A stretch of DNA of 64,000 bases. It comes from Eubacterium sp. (GTDB lineage Bacteria > Bacillota > Clostridia > Peptostreptococcales > Anaerovoracaceae). The stretch covers positions 41,871 through 105,870 of the forward strand of contig JAETRU010000007.1 of NCBI GenBank assembly GCA_021769965.1, given 5' to 3'. Positions within the stretch are counted from its first letter, which is position 1, and each line of letters opens with the position of its first letter. Below the pieces are notes generated by a model that saw nothing but the letters and a program-made list of their open reading frames with translations, did no database searches and was not told where the DNA came from. The translations under genes were made by a program, and so were the position numbers. Shown piece after piece: positions 57,587 to 64,000 of the stretch.

Positions 57587-57621
57587 ATGACTCTTCCTTT
57601 GAATATGGAACGGAGAGTCAT
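57587..57621 (-). repeat. Inverted repeat next to the proximal pyrH -10 box
   Basis: CATGACTCT (57587-57595) and AGAGTCATG (57613-57621) form a nine-bp inverted repeat that touches the -10 at 57579-57584. A second pair, GTTTCC/GGAAAC, flanks about 57628-57669. Together they give a structured leader or operator. Confidence 0.5.
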
Positions 57622-57670
57622 GATTCAATGTTTCCAGCCTTGCGGCAACGCCGTTACGGTTTATGGAAAC

Positions 57671-57713
57671 ATTATAACATAGTTTTTCTCCGTTTGAAAC
57701 AGTTTTTCTCCGT
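57671..57713 (-). promoter_or_regulatory. Distal pyrH promoter with embedded direct repeats
   Basis: TTTCAA (57694-57699), 17-bp spacer, TATAAT (57671-57676). A perfect 13-bp direct repeat ACGGAGAAAAACT (minus strand) occupies the spacer (57681-57693) and the region just upstream of the -35 (57701-57713), with a 20-bp period. That period equals the LytTR-type repeats elsewhere in the window, and a LytTR gene ends about 100 bp away. A palindrome ACGTATAGTATACGT lies at 57725-57739. Confidence 0.55.
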
Positions 57714-57739
57714 CTCTTTCTCTTACGTATAGTATACGT

Positions 57740-57774
57740 GAAAAACGGGAAAATCACAATAGGATTTTCCCGTT
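57740..57774 (-). terminator. Terminator of the orphan LytTR regulator gene
   Basis: AACGGGAAAATC/GATTTTCCCGTT, a perfect 12-pair stem (57744-57774), followed by TTTTTC on the minus strand. Confidence 0.9.
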
Positions 57775-57816
57775 CATCTTCTCTGCTGCATTCTGTTTAT
57801 TTGTATAAAGCCGCTG

Positions 57817-58560
57817 CTACCTGCCGGCGGCGCCGCTTTTTCTGCCGTCATACGATCTGCGGGCATACTGTTCAAATTCCTGATGCACCTGCTTGACATA
57901 GGTCCGGCTGATCGGGATCTTTCTGTCATCCCACAGGATAAAAAAATCCTTACCCATAGTCTTCACCCTGTACATGTTTACGATAAAGCTGTGATGACAC
58001 CGGACAAAGGTCTGTTTCAGCTGTCCTTCAACGTCTTCGAACTTACCGTAAAAGCTGCATGCCTCACCGCTGACTGTACGCACCACGATCTTGCGCTTTT
58101 CTTTTTCCAGAGAATAGATCTCATCCATCGGTATGACAAAATCGCCGCTCTTATTACGGATGTAAAGGCATTCTTCCTTCAGGATCCTCAGCCTGCGGAT
58201 CCCGCATTTCACTGCCTTGTCCAGCGACTCCATTCTCACCGGCTTCACAAGGAAGTACACATGCTCCACCTCGTAAATCTCTTCCGGATATGTACGGTCT
58301 TCAGACGTGAAGATGATCTGACAGGGAGGGCGCAGCTTCTGGATCTGACCAGCTGTTTCAATGCCGTTTTCCTCACCGAGGCGAATATCCATGATCACCA
58401 GAGCCGGTTCGACCCTCTGGTCAGTGATCTCATCCAGAAGCGCCTGCCCGCTGGTGTACAGATGAATCTGGTGAAGCTGCGGTATGTGCAGTTCTTCCAC
58501 TTTATCTCCAAGTTCTTTCGCAGCCGACGAATCATGATCACATATAATAATGTCCCACAT
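57817..58560 (-). CDS. Orphan LytTR-family response regulator
   Basis: A 247-residue regulator with a receiver domain and LytTR DNA-binding domain. The receiver has phosphoacceptor Asp58 in LVIMDIRLGEENG, Thr/Ser in IFTSED and Lys in VKPVRME. The LytTR part (about 133-235) has KSGDFVIPMDEIYSLEKEKRKIVVRTVSG and FVRCHHSFIVNMYRVKTM. Its acidic pocket reads CDHD. No histidine kinase gene is adjacent. It is separated from trxB by ~250 bp and has its own terminator. The last residues (RRSYDGRKSGAAGR) are basic and variable. Confidence 0.88.
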   Translation of the reverse strand: MWDIIICDHDSSAAKELGDKVEELHIPQLHQIHLYTSGQALLDEITDQRVEPALVIMDIRLGEENGIETAGQIQKLRPPCQIIFTSEDRTYPEEIYEVEHVYFLVKPVRMESLDKAVKCGIRRLRILKEECLYIRNKSGDFVIPMDEIYSLEKEKRKIVVRTVSGEACSFYGKFEDVEGQLKQTFVRCHHSFIVNMYRVKTMGKDFFILWDDRKIPISRTYVKQVHQEFEQYARRSYDGRKSGAAGR

Positions 58561-58748
58561 TCTCTTGTCCTCCCAAACTTCTTCGTATTTCCCCGGAAAT
58601 ACGAAGTCCTACATAAAATCCAATATAAATCCTTTCATTTGTCTATATCTTAGCTTATCTTTTTACTTCTTTCAACTCCAAGATATAAAACAACTTAATA
58701 TATTTTAGCATGCATTGACTCCTAACTTCCATTATTGTAACAAAAAAC

Positions 58749-58798
58749 GGCAAAAACCGACATGAACAGCAGACAGCTCTGCTGCATATCGGTTTTAT
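58749..58798 (-). terminator. Terminator of the nudC-trxB operon
   Basis: On the minus strand AAAACCGA..GCAGCAGA pairs with TCTGCTG..TCGGTTTT, then TTGCCGTTTTTTG follows. It lies 14 bp past the trxB stop. Confidence 0.85.
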
Positions 58799-58812
58799 CA
58801 AAAAAATTCCGG

Positions 58813-59727
58813 TTATTTCTGCATCCCGTTAATATACTCGATCGCAGCCAGCGCCGCTACAGCGCCGTCCGCAGCAGCCGTAGCCAGCTGACGGACCTTC
58901 TTTGTCCTGCAGTCTCCCGCCGTAAAAATACCTGCGCGCTCGGTCCTGCACGATTCTCCGGCCTCGATATAGCCCGTCCTGTCTAACGGCACCACGTTTT
59001 CAAAAGCCTTGTTATCCGGCATCTGTCCGATCGCCACAAATACGCCGGATACGTCAAGCTGCTGTTCCTCTTCCGTTTTGACATTGCGGACGCGGAGACC
59101 TTCTACCATATGTTCTCCTGTCAGTTCCACAGGAACCGTATCTAAAAGGAACTCTATATTGTCTTTTAACTGCAGCCTTTTTACATTAGCCAGATCTCCC
59201 CGAAAGGTATCTCTCCGATGAATCAGATATACTTTATTCGCAATGCCGGAAAGAACCTCCGCATCCTCCAGCGCCGTATTTCCGCCGCCGACGACCGCCA
59301 CGTCTCTGCCCCGGAAAAACGCTCCGTCACAGGCAGCGCAGTAGGATACGCCTGCCCCGGTAAGCTGTGCCTCCCGATCCAGCCCCAGCGGACGGTTCTT
59401 TGCGCCTGTAGCAAATATCACAGCTTTCGCCTCATATTGACGATTCTGCGTTCTGACCACCTTCACACTGCCGCAGTCTTCCACGGTCTCAGCTTTCTCA
59501 AAGATCACTTCCGCGCCCAGATCCACCGCCTGTTCGTACATCTGAGAAGCCAGCTGAAAGCCGGATACAGACTTAATGCCCGGATAATTTTCTACTTCCG
59601 GCGTGTTGATGATCTGACCGCCGTATCCCTTTCCGTCCAGAATCAGCGTGTTTTTTCCGCCTCTCTGTCCATATACAGCCGCTGATAAGCCGGCCGGCCC
59701 GGCTCCGATAATTATGATATCATACAT
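58813..59727 (-). CDS. trxB: Thioredoxin-disulfide reductase
   Basis: A 304-residue flavoprotein transferring electrons from NADPH to thioredoxin. The FAD site is IIGAGPAGLSAAVYGQRGG, the redox-active CAAC lies at residues 130-133 (SYCAACDGAF), the NADPH site is VVGGGNTALEDAEVLS, and the C-terminal FAD motif is GIFTAGDCRTKKVRQLATAAADGAVAA. Length is standard. It starts one base after the nudC stop, so the two form a small redox operon. Confidence 0.95.
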   Translation of the reverse strand: MYDIIIIGAGPAGLSAAVYGQRGGKNTLILDGKGYGGQIINTPEVENYPGIKSVSGFQLASQMYEQAVDLGAEVIFEKAETVEDCGSVKVVRTQNRQYEAKAVIFATGAKNRPLGLDREAQLTGAGVSYCAACDGAFFRGRDVAVVGGGNTALEDAEVLSGIANKVYLIHRRDTFRGDLANVKRLQLKDNIEFLLDTVPVELTGEHMVEGLRVRNVKTEEEQQLDVSGVFVAIGQMPDNKAFENVVPLDRTGYIEAGESCRTERAGIFTAGDCRTKKVRQLATAAADGAVAALAAIEYINGMQK

Positions 59728-60567
59728 CTATCTTTCTCCCCTCTGAAACACTGCCATCATTTCTCTGGTCAGACTGAAGCCGTCATCTTCTTCCAGCATC
59801 TCGCCGCGATGAAACCACTCCGCCGTAGACAGCTCATCCTCATCCATGGTGATCTGATCGCTGCCGTCCAGCTCACAGAAGAAGCCCAGCAGCAGATTGC
59901 TGTCTGTTCCCCATGGCTGGCTCTTATAATAAGTAATGTTCTTTACCTTCAGTCCGACTTCTTCCATGACCTCCCTTGCCACGGTCTGCTCCGCGGTCTC
60001 TCCGATCTCTGTAAATCCTGCGATCAAAGCGTATTTTTTGTACGCTCGTCCGTTGTACCGGGTCAGCAGGATCCTGTCTCCATCAGTCAGAGCCACGATG
60101 ACTGCCGGCGCGATCTTGGGATAAATGGTATTGCCGCAGGACGGGCAGTACAGGGCCCGTTCCTGATCACTGTGGCATACCGGCCGGCCGCAGCGTCCGC
60201 AGTACCGATTGTCTCTGTACCACTGATAAAGATGATACGCCGTAGCAGCGGCAAAGGCCAGTTCTTTGAGCTCCAGCTTCCGGAAATTCCGCACGCTCTC
60301 AAATGTGAAACCCTCCGGCATGACTTCATCGCCCTGACGGACACCCTTTGATGGAAATTCCAGGAAGTACCGGTCGCCGCCGATAGCAAACAGATACTGT
60401 CCCTGCGGGCACCCCAGCTCTCCGGCAGTCGGCAGCAGGATCCGGCCGTCTGGCTGCGTCCGCACCAGAATTTTATCCTTATCGAAGCGAAAAAAACGGT
60501 CGCCGGGCGCAGGCCTCCGCAGTTCGTATGCATTGTTCAATCTCTTTTCTCCTAAATCCTGTATCAT
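59728..60567 (-). CDS. nudC: NAD+ diphosphatase (NudC-like)
   Basis: A 279-residue Nudix enzyme that hydrolyses NAD(H) to NMN(H) and AMP and can remove NAD caps from RNA. A zinc ribbon has Cys123, Cys126, Cys141 and Cys144. The Nudix box GFTEIGETAEQTVAREVMEEVGL spans about 184-206. The family-specific SQPWG...S signature is at 216-224, here SQPWGTDSNLL. Pairing with trxB is consistent with nicotinamide/redox metabolism. Confidence 0.92.
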   Translation of the reverse strand: MIQDLGEKRLNNAYELRRPAPGDRFFRFDKDKILVRTQPDGRILLPTAGELGCPQGQYLFAIGGDRYFLEFPSKGVRQGDEVMPEGFTFESVRNFRKLELKELAFAAATAYHLYQWYRDNRYCGRCGRPVCHSDQERALYCPSCGNTIYPKIAPAVIVALTDGDRILLTRYNGRAYKKYALIAGFTEIGETAEQTVAREVMEEVGLKVKNITYYKSQPWGTDSNLLLGFFCELDGSDQITMDEDELSTAEWFHRGEMLEEDDGFSLTREMMAVFQRGER

Positions 60568-60673
60568 ATTTCACCTCGTAGTATTTGCATTTAAGAGTAT
60601 TTTACCACATTTTTTCGGATTCAAGCAGAAAAAAACGTTACGAATCGTTACACATGAAGCCAGGCAGTCCATA

Positions 60674-61734
60674 TTACCCTCCGATCGCAGTGTTTCTGAC
60701 ATAGCATACAGAGAATTCCGGGTCTGACGACCGCTTGCCCAGCAAAAGCAGATAGGTCTGCTGACCTTCCTTCGCCTGCGGCCCCAGGTTTCTCAGGGCC
60801 TCGGTGTAGGTCATATTGGTAACCACCTCGTAGATGCGGTAATCGTAAAGTTCCTGGTAGGCGATCTCTTTTTCGATAGAGTAAAGCTCATACTCGTCAC
60901 AGTCCTCCGGCAGTATCCATTTGATGGACTGGATGCGGGTCTCTGATATATATGCATCCGGAAACTCCGGCCTGAAATCCTCTTTCAACCTGCCGTGGAA
61001 ATAGTCCACGATCAGTTCCTCAGTCGGACTGTGGGGCGGATCTTCAATGACCAGTTTCCTGCCCTGATACTGATATACCTGCTTTCCCTCGTACTGGTAA
61101 TCTGCAGATGACTCCTCATAATAATTCAGGAGGATGCTCTGCAGATCGTAGAACAGAGAGTCAGCAAAGGCGCAGGTGTAGTACTTGCCGCTGCGATGGT
61201 CGATATATCCGCCGGGAGAGAAGGACACCATCCTCTTGTCTCCGTTTCCCGGTTCATTGAGATACACCCATTCCTGTGACTCCGGCAAAGAGGACACCTC
61301 CTGCACATATCCGGTCTCCTTTGCCAGAAGCCCTTTGATGCGTTCCCTGACAAGATCATCATAACGTCCGCCGTTAAGATCCAGCACAAAGCCGTCTGTA
61401 TCTGTATCACTGTTCTCAGTCTGCACGCCCGCCGCGCCAAAGTCGAAAACGTCTTCGCTGAAATTCACGGGCCGATGGCTGTACTTCCAGATGCCAAAAG
61501 CGATCAGAGCGATGACCAGAACCAGAATGACGATCATCTTCTCCAAACGCTGCCGCCGCTGGCTTTCACTGACGTAAGTCTGGATCCCTTTGATGGCTGT
61601 CTCCCCTGCTTCCTCCCGGGTCAAAGGTTCCGCCTCCCGGCGTTCTCCGTCCAGCAGCTCTACCACAGACAGATCCAGCGCCTCACCGACAGGCTTCAGC
61701 ATGGCCACATCGGGGAAGCTCTTTCCCGTTTCCC
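60674..61734 (-). pseudogene. XRE-family membrane regulator, 5' part cut off by the recombinase element
   Basis: The frame begins with ETGKSFPDVAMLKPVGEALDLSVVELLDGER, which is the last third of a Cro/C1 helix-turn-helix. The usual start of such a domain, ending in W-E-x-G, is missing; an in-frame TAA stands just ahead. A transmembrane helix lies near residues 58-76 (MIVILVLVIALIAFGIW). A ~260-residue extracytoplasmic domain follows (NFSEDVFDFGAAG... YVRNTAIGG) that I do not recognise. The first Met now available is inside the HTH (MAMLKP, 61708). The breakpoint is at about 61734, where the codon for the conserved Trp would be completed. The 5' part should lie beyond the right edge. Confidence 0.75.
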
Positions 61735-61759
61735 TTAGTTAAAGATATTGTTGGGTATC

Positions 61760-63337
61760 TCAAGATGTGTCATTCGATTTTGCCGATAAAGCGGTAGAAG
61801 ATTTCCACTTCCTGTTCCCGGCTTCCGTCCTCACTTTTGATTCTGTGGGATTGACATACTGTTTCATCAGACCTATCCACTTTTCAGCGTCAACCGCTGT
61901 CTGGGCGGCGGTCTCCATCGCTTCGTGAAGCCGTTCAATTTTTACGTCCAATTCTCGCTGTTCGCCCTGATACTTTTCGGACAGCATATTGAAATTGTAT
62001 TCTGTAATGCGTCCGGCAGACCAGTCCTCATACATTTTTGCAAACAGGGTGTCTACTTCTGCTTTGCGCTTTTCCGCCTTTTTCAGTTCGGCTGTCTGCC
62101 GCTTCCTTGCAGTATTGCGTTCCTTGTCGCTGGCGTTAAGTAGCCGTTTCAGAAGTTTGTCCCCATCCTGCTGTGCCAGCACAGACCAGTATTGCAGACG
62201 GGAAAGGACATAGGCGTAAAGCACATCATAGCGGATATAGTGCATGGAACACTGGTGCAATCCTTGCCCGTACTTGCTACAATGGTAGTGGGCATAGGGA
62301 TTTTTGTTCTGGCTGTTCATACCATAGGCCAGCGACCAGCCGCAGTCCGCACATTTTACCAGCCCGGAAAATATCTGTGTTGTGCCGTTCTTCTGCCGTC
62401 TGCGCCTGTTGCAAATCTGCTCCTGTACTTGACGGAACACATCTTCGGAAATAATCGCTTCGTGGGTGTTCTCCACACGATACCATTCCTCTTTTGGCTT
62501 GCGTACTTTCTTCTTGTTTTTGAATGAAATGTTGGTCTGCTTATTGTGGACGCTGTGTCCGATATAGGTTTCCTCTTTCAGAATACTTTTCACCTGCGCT
62601 ATCGTCCACGCATAGGCTTTTTCCTCCGGCGCTCCGGCATAGATATTTGCGAAAGTGCCGTATCTCTGGAAATTCAGCCAGCCGGGAGTAGGTACTTTTT
62701 CTTCGACCAAAATCCGTGTAATGCTGGCGGCTCCCCGGCCATGAACGGCAAGGTCAAAAATCTTTTCGATAATCCACCTTGTTTCCGGGTCAATCAGAAG
62801 ATGGCCTTTCTTATCTGGGTCTTTGACATAGCCAAGCGGAGCATAGGCTCCATAGTGTGCGCCATTTGCGAACCGTGTCCGCATGGCCGCCTTTACCTTT
62901 TTGCTGGTCTGGCGGGCGTGCATTTCATTCAGAATGTTGAGGAATGGGGCAAGCTCATTCTCTCCGTTGATGGTGTCCACATTGTCATTGACAGCGATAT
63001 AGCGGACGCCTTTGCTGGGAAAGTAGATTTCCGTGTACTGGCCGGTCAGAATGTAGTTTCTGCCTAAGCGGGATAAATCCTTCGTAACAACGCAGTTGAT
63101 TTTCCCGTCCTCAATGTCATCAATCATTCTCTGAAAATCCGGCCTGTCAAAGTTCGTTCCAGACCATCCATCGTCGATATATTCATCTATGACATTCAGG
63201 CCATGCTCGGCGGCATATTGCCGGAGCATCATGCGTTGTGTCTGAATACTCCCGCTTTCTCCTTGCAGTTCATCGTCCCGGCTCAATCTCATATAAAGCG
63301 CCGTGTTGTAAATCGTAGTATTGTAAGGTTGTTTCAC
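61760..63337 (-). CDS. Large serine recombinase (TnpX/integrase type) with altered C-terminus
   Basis: A 525-residue site-specific recombinase. The catalytic domain (about 8-150) has ALYMRLSRDDELQGESGSIQTQRMML with the nucleophile Ser, VVTKDLSRLGRNYILTGQY, and FLNILNEMHARQTSKKVKAAMRTR. The recombinase domain follows (YGAYAPLGYVKDP). A zinc ribbon (VKCADCGWSLAYG...YHCSKYGQGLHQCSMHYI) and a coiled coil (about 400-470) come next. Start is GTG 63337 after AAGGAGGATTTTTACG. After MKQYVNPTE the expected end of the family appears only in another frame (KSEDGSREQEVEIFYRFIGKIE, stop 61770). A short deletion with frameshift has therefore replaced the last segment. Confidence 0.88.
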   Translation of the reverse strand: MKQPYNTTIYNTALYMRLSRDDELQGESGSIQTQRMMLRQYAAEHGLNVIDEYIDDGWSGTNFDRPDFQRMIDDIEDGKINCVVTKDLSRLGRNYILTGQYTEIYFPSKGVRYIAVNDNVDTINGENELAPFLNILNEMHARQTSKKVKAAMRTRFANGAHYGAYAPLGYVKDPDKKGHLLIDPETRWIIEKIFDLAVHGRGAASITRILVEEKVPTPGWLNFQRYGTFANIYAGAPEEKAYAWTIAQVKSILKEETYIGHSVHNKQTNISFKNKKKVRKPKEEWYRVENTHEAIISEDVFRQVQEQICNRRRRQKNGTTQIFSGLVKCADCGWSLAYGMNSQNKNPYAHYHCSKYGQGLHQCSMHYIRYDVLYAYVLSRLQYWSVLAQQDGDKLLKRLLNASDKERNTARKRQTAELKKAEKRKAEVDTLFAKMYEDWSAGRITEYNFNMLSEKYQGEQRELDVKIERLHEAMETAAQTAVDAEKWIGLMKQYVNPTESKVRTEAGNRKWKSSTALSAKSNDTS

Positions 63338-63436
63338 CGTAAAAATCCTCCTTCTAAAGAAACAACCCACGCTTACAATACTTTTGCTCTATGGCAATTA
63401 TATCATAAGCGTGGGCGTGTTATCAATGATGGGCTA

Positions 63437-63631
63437 TCAGGTTGAAGCGGCTTTTTCTGCGGTATGCCGCACCACATCTACAATCAGATCACCGAGGGGC
63501 TTCCCGCCTGCGGCGAAGTGTTCGGAGATTTTTATACGGTTGTTCCCACATACAAAATACTGCGTGCCGTTCTCTGCTTGTATAACCTGCCCTGTTCGGG
63601 GTGTAAAAATATCGCTTTCACTTTTTGCCAT
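63437..63631 (-). CDS. Small element-encoded protein of unknown function
   Basis: A 64-residue protein, MAKSESDIFTPRTGQV..., with a central strand-rich segment (GTQYFVCGNNRIKISEHF) and a C-terminal helix (KPLGDLIVDVVRHTAEKA). GGAGGACACTGG precedes ATG 63631. Small proteins of this layout sit just upstream of the recombinase gene in many Firmicutes elements and are sometimes grouped with TnpW-like proteins. I am not sure of that match. No DNA-binding motif is obvious. Confidence 0.6.
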   Translation of the reverse strand: MAKSESDIFTPRTGQVIQAENGTQYFVCGNNRIKISEHFAAGGKPLGDLIVDVVRHTAEKAAST

Positions 63632-63703
63632 CCAGTGTCCTCCATATTCAGTTTTCAAGGTACAATGCCGCACAGAGGCGGCGAAAATTTCTGCTTATAT
63701 CTA

Positions 63704-64000
63704 TCACCTTTCCTTTACCGTGTGCCGCTGCTGACGTTTCAGTTCCGCCAGTATATCCGGCGGGATACGGTCAACCAGCCGCTGTAAATTGTCCAGTTCG
63801 CTTTTCAGCTTTGCCCGTTCCATCGTATCTTTCATCTTTCCTTTTTCGCTGGCCTTTGCCCTTGCTTCCAACTTCTCATTCTCCGCCAGCAGGTCATTGA
63901 TTGTGACCTTGTACTTTTTCAACTGCCCGGAGAAATTCTCCATCTGCGGGAACCACTTTTTCAGCATGGAGAGGGCTTCCTCTTTTTTCTTTCCGGCGTT
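63704..64000 (-). CDS. C-terminus of a coiled-coil mobilization-type protein (partial)
   Basis: The frame is open to the right edge, reading NAGKKKEEALSMLKKWFPQMENFSGQLKKYK, then a long heptad-rich helix (LLAENEKLEARAKASEKGKMKDTMERAKLKSELDNLQRL) and the end ELKRQQRHTVKER. Position next to the recombinase and the charged coiled coil fit the tail of a Pre/Mob (MobV-like) relaxase, as in Tn4451-type elements. The catalytic part is outside the window, so this is an inference from layout. Confidence 0.5.
   Translation of the reverse strand, partial: NAGKKKEEALSMLKKWFPQMENFSGQLKKYKVTINDLLAENEKLEARAKASEKGKMKDTMERAKLKSELDNLQRLVDRIPPDILAELKRQQRHTVKER

Larger units (their letters stand above)
61735..64000 (-). 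mobile_element. Left end of a serine-recombinase integrative or mobilizable element
   Basis: From the breakpoint in the XRE gene the sequence changes to element genes, all on the minus strand: a large serine recombinase at the border, a 64-residue small protein, and the C-terminus of a coiled-coil protein of relaxase/Mob type running off the edge. The recombinase gene lying at the boundary is the usual layout of Tn4451-like and related elements. Their excision would restore the target gene. The other end is outside the window. Confidence 0.75.

Overview
The window comes from a strictly bacterial, Gram-positive genome of the class Clostridia. The evidence is a PolC-type replicative polymerase, the clostridial order rimP-nusA-rnpM-ylxQ-infB-rbfA-nrnA-truB-ribF-rpsO-pnp, the run pyrH-frr-uppS-cdsA-dxr-rseP-ispG-polC, a tryptophan T-box, LytTR regulators and YitT/WYL proteins. 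Base composition is moderate in most of the window. The gene content (threonine-to-glycine catabolism, amino-acid permease, M18 peptidase, aminotransferase) would suit an amino-acid-fermenting gut or oral anaerobe of the Anaerovoracaceae type. That placement is a guess; the class is not.

Layout. 1-260: 5' part of a structured RNA running off the left edge. 0.3-4.8 kb: a pair of WYL regulators, one split by a frameshift, an AAA/DUF4143 ATPase and an XRE regulator. 4.8-7.1 kb: tdh-kbl operon behind a promoter with two palindromic operators. 7.3-9.9 kb: acyl-CoA ligase and a pentapeptide-repeat protein. 9.9-12.6 kb (plus strand): EamA transporter, T-box, trpS, tRNA-Arg(CCG). 12.7-19.6 kb: YitT, an orphan DNA methyltransferase overlapping a YgiQ radical SAM gene, a BMP lipoprotein, a Nudix hydrolase and small proteins. 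19.7-21.0 kb: a duplicated lipoprotein locus, one copy decayed, each copy preceded by about 63-bp tandem repeats. 21.1-24.9 kb: two secreted proteins with an Agr/LytTR-type two-component system whose predicted sites lie upstream of both the regulator and one secreted-protein gene. 25.1-29.1 kb: APC permease and a large AT-rich CapA-Mur ligase fusion.

29.2-40.1 kb is the translation/RNA-metabolism operon. 40.1-43.8 kb holds a LysR regulator, a divergent aminotransferase and an M18 aminopeptidase. 43.9-47.6 kb is an AT-rich accessory island with a holin-like toxin peptide, a mini ImmA/IrrE metallopeptidase, two proteins sharing an H-x3-C/C-x2-C motif, three consecutive candidate small RNAs, and about 1.1 kb without a convincing gene. 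47.6-57.5 kb carries polC and the isoprenoid/phospholipid/ribosome-recycling cluster. The PolC here has no 3'-5' exonuclease domain. 57.8-60.6 kb: orphan LytTR regulator, trxB, nudC. From about 61.73 kb to the right edge a serine-recombinase element has inserted into an XRE-regulator gene, leaving only the 3' part of that gene in the window.

The most unusual signals are the exonuclease-less PolC, the LytTR regulon with matching promoters, the tandem-repeat lipoprotein duplication, the three small RNA candidates in the island, and the recombinase element with its own frameshifted C-terminus inside a broken regulator gene.
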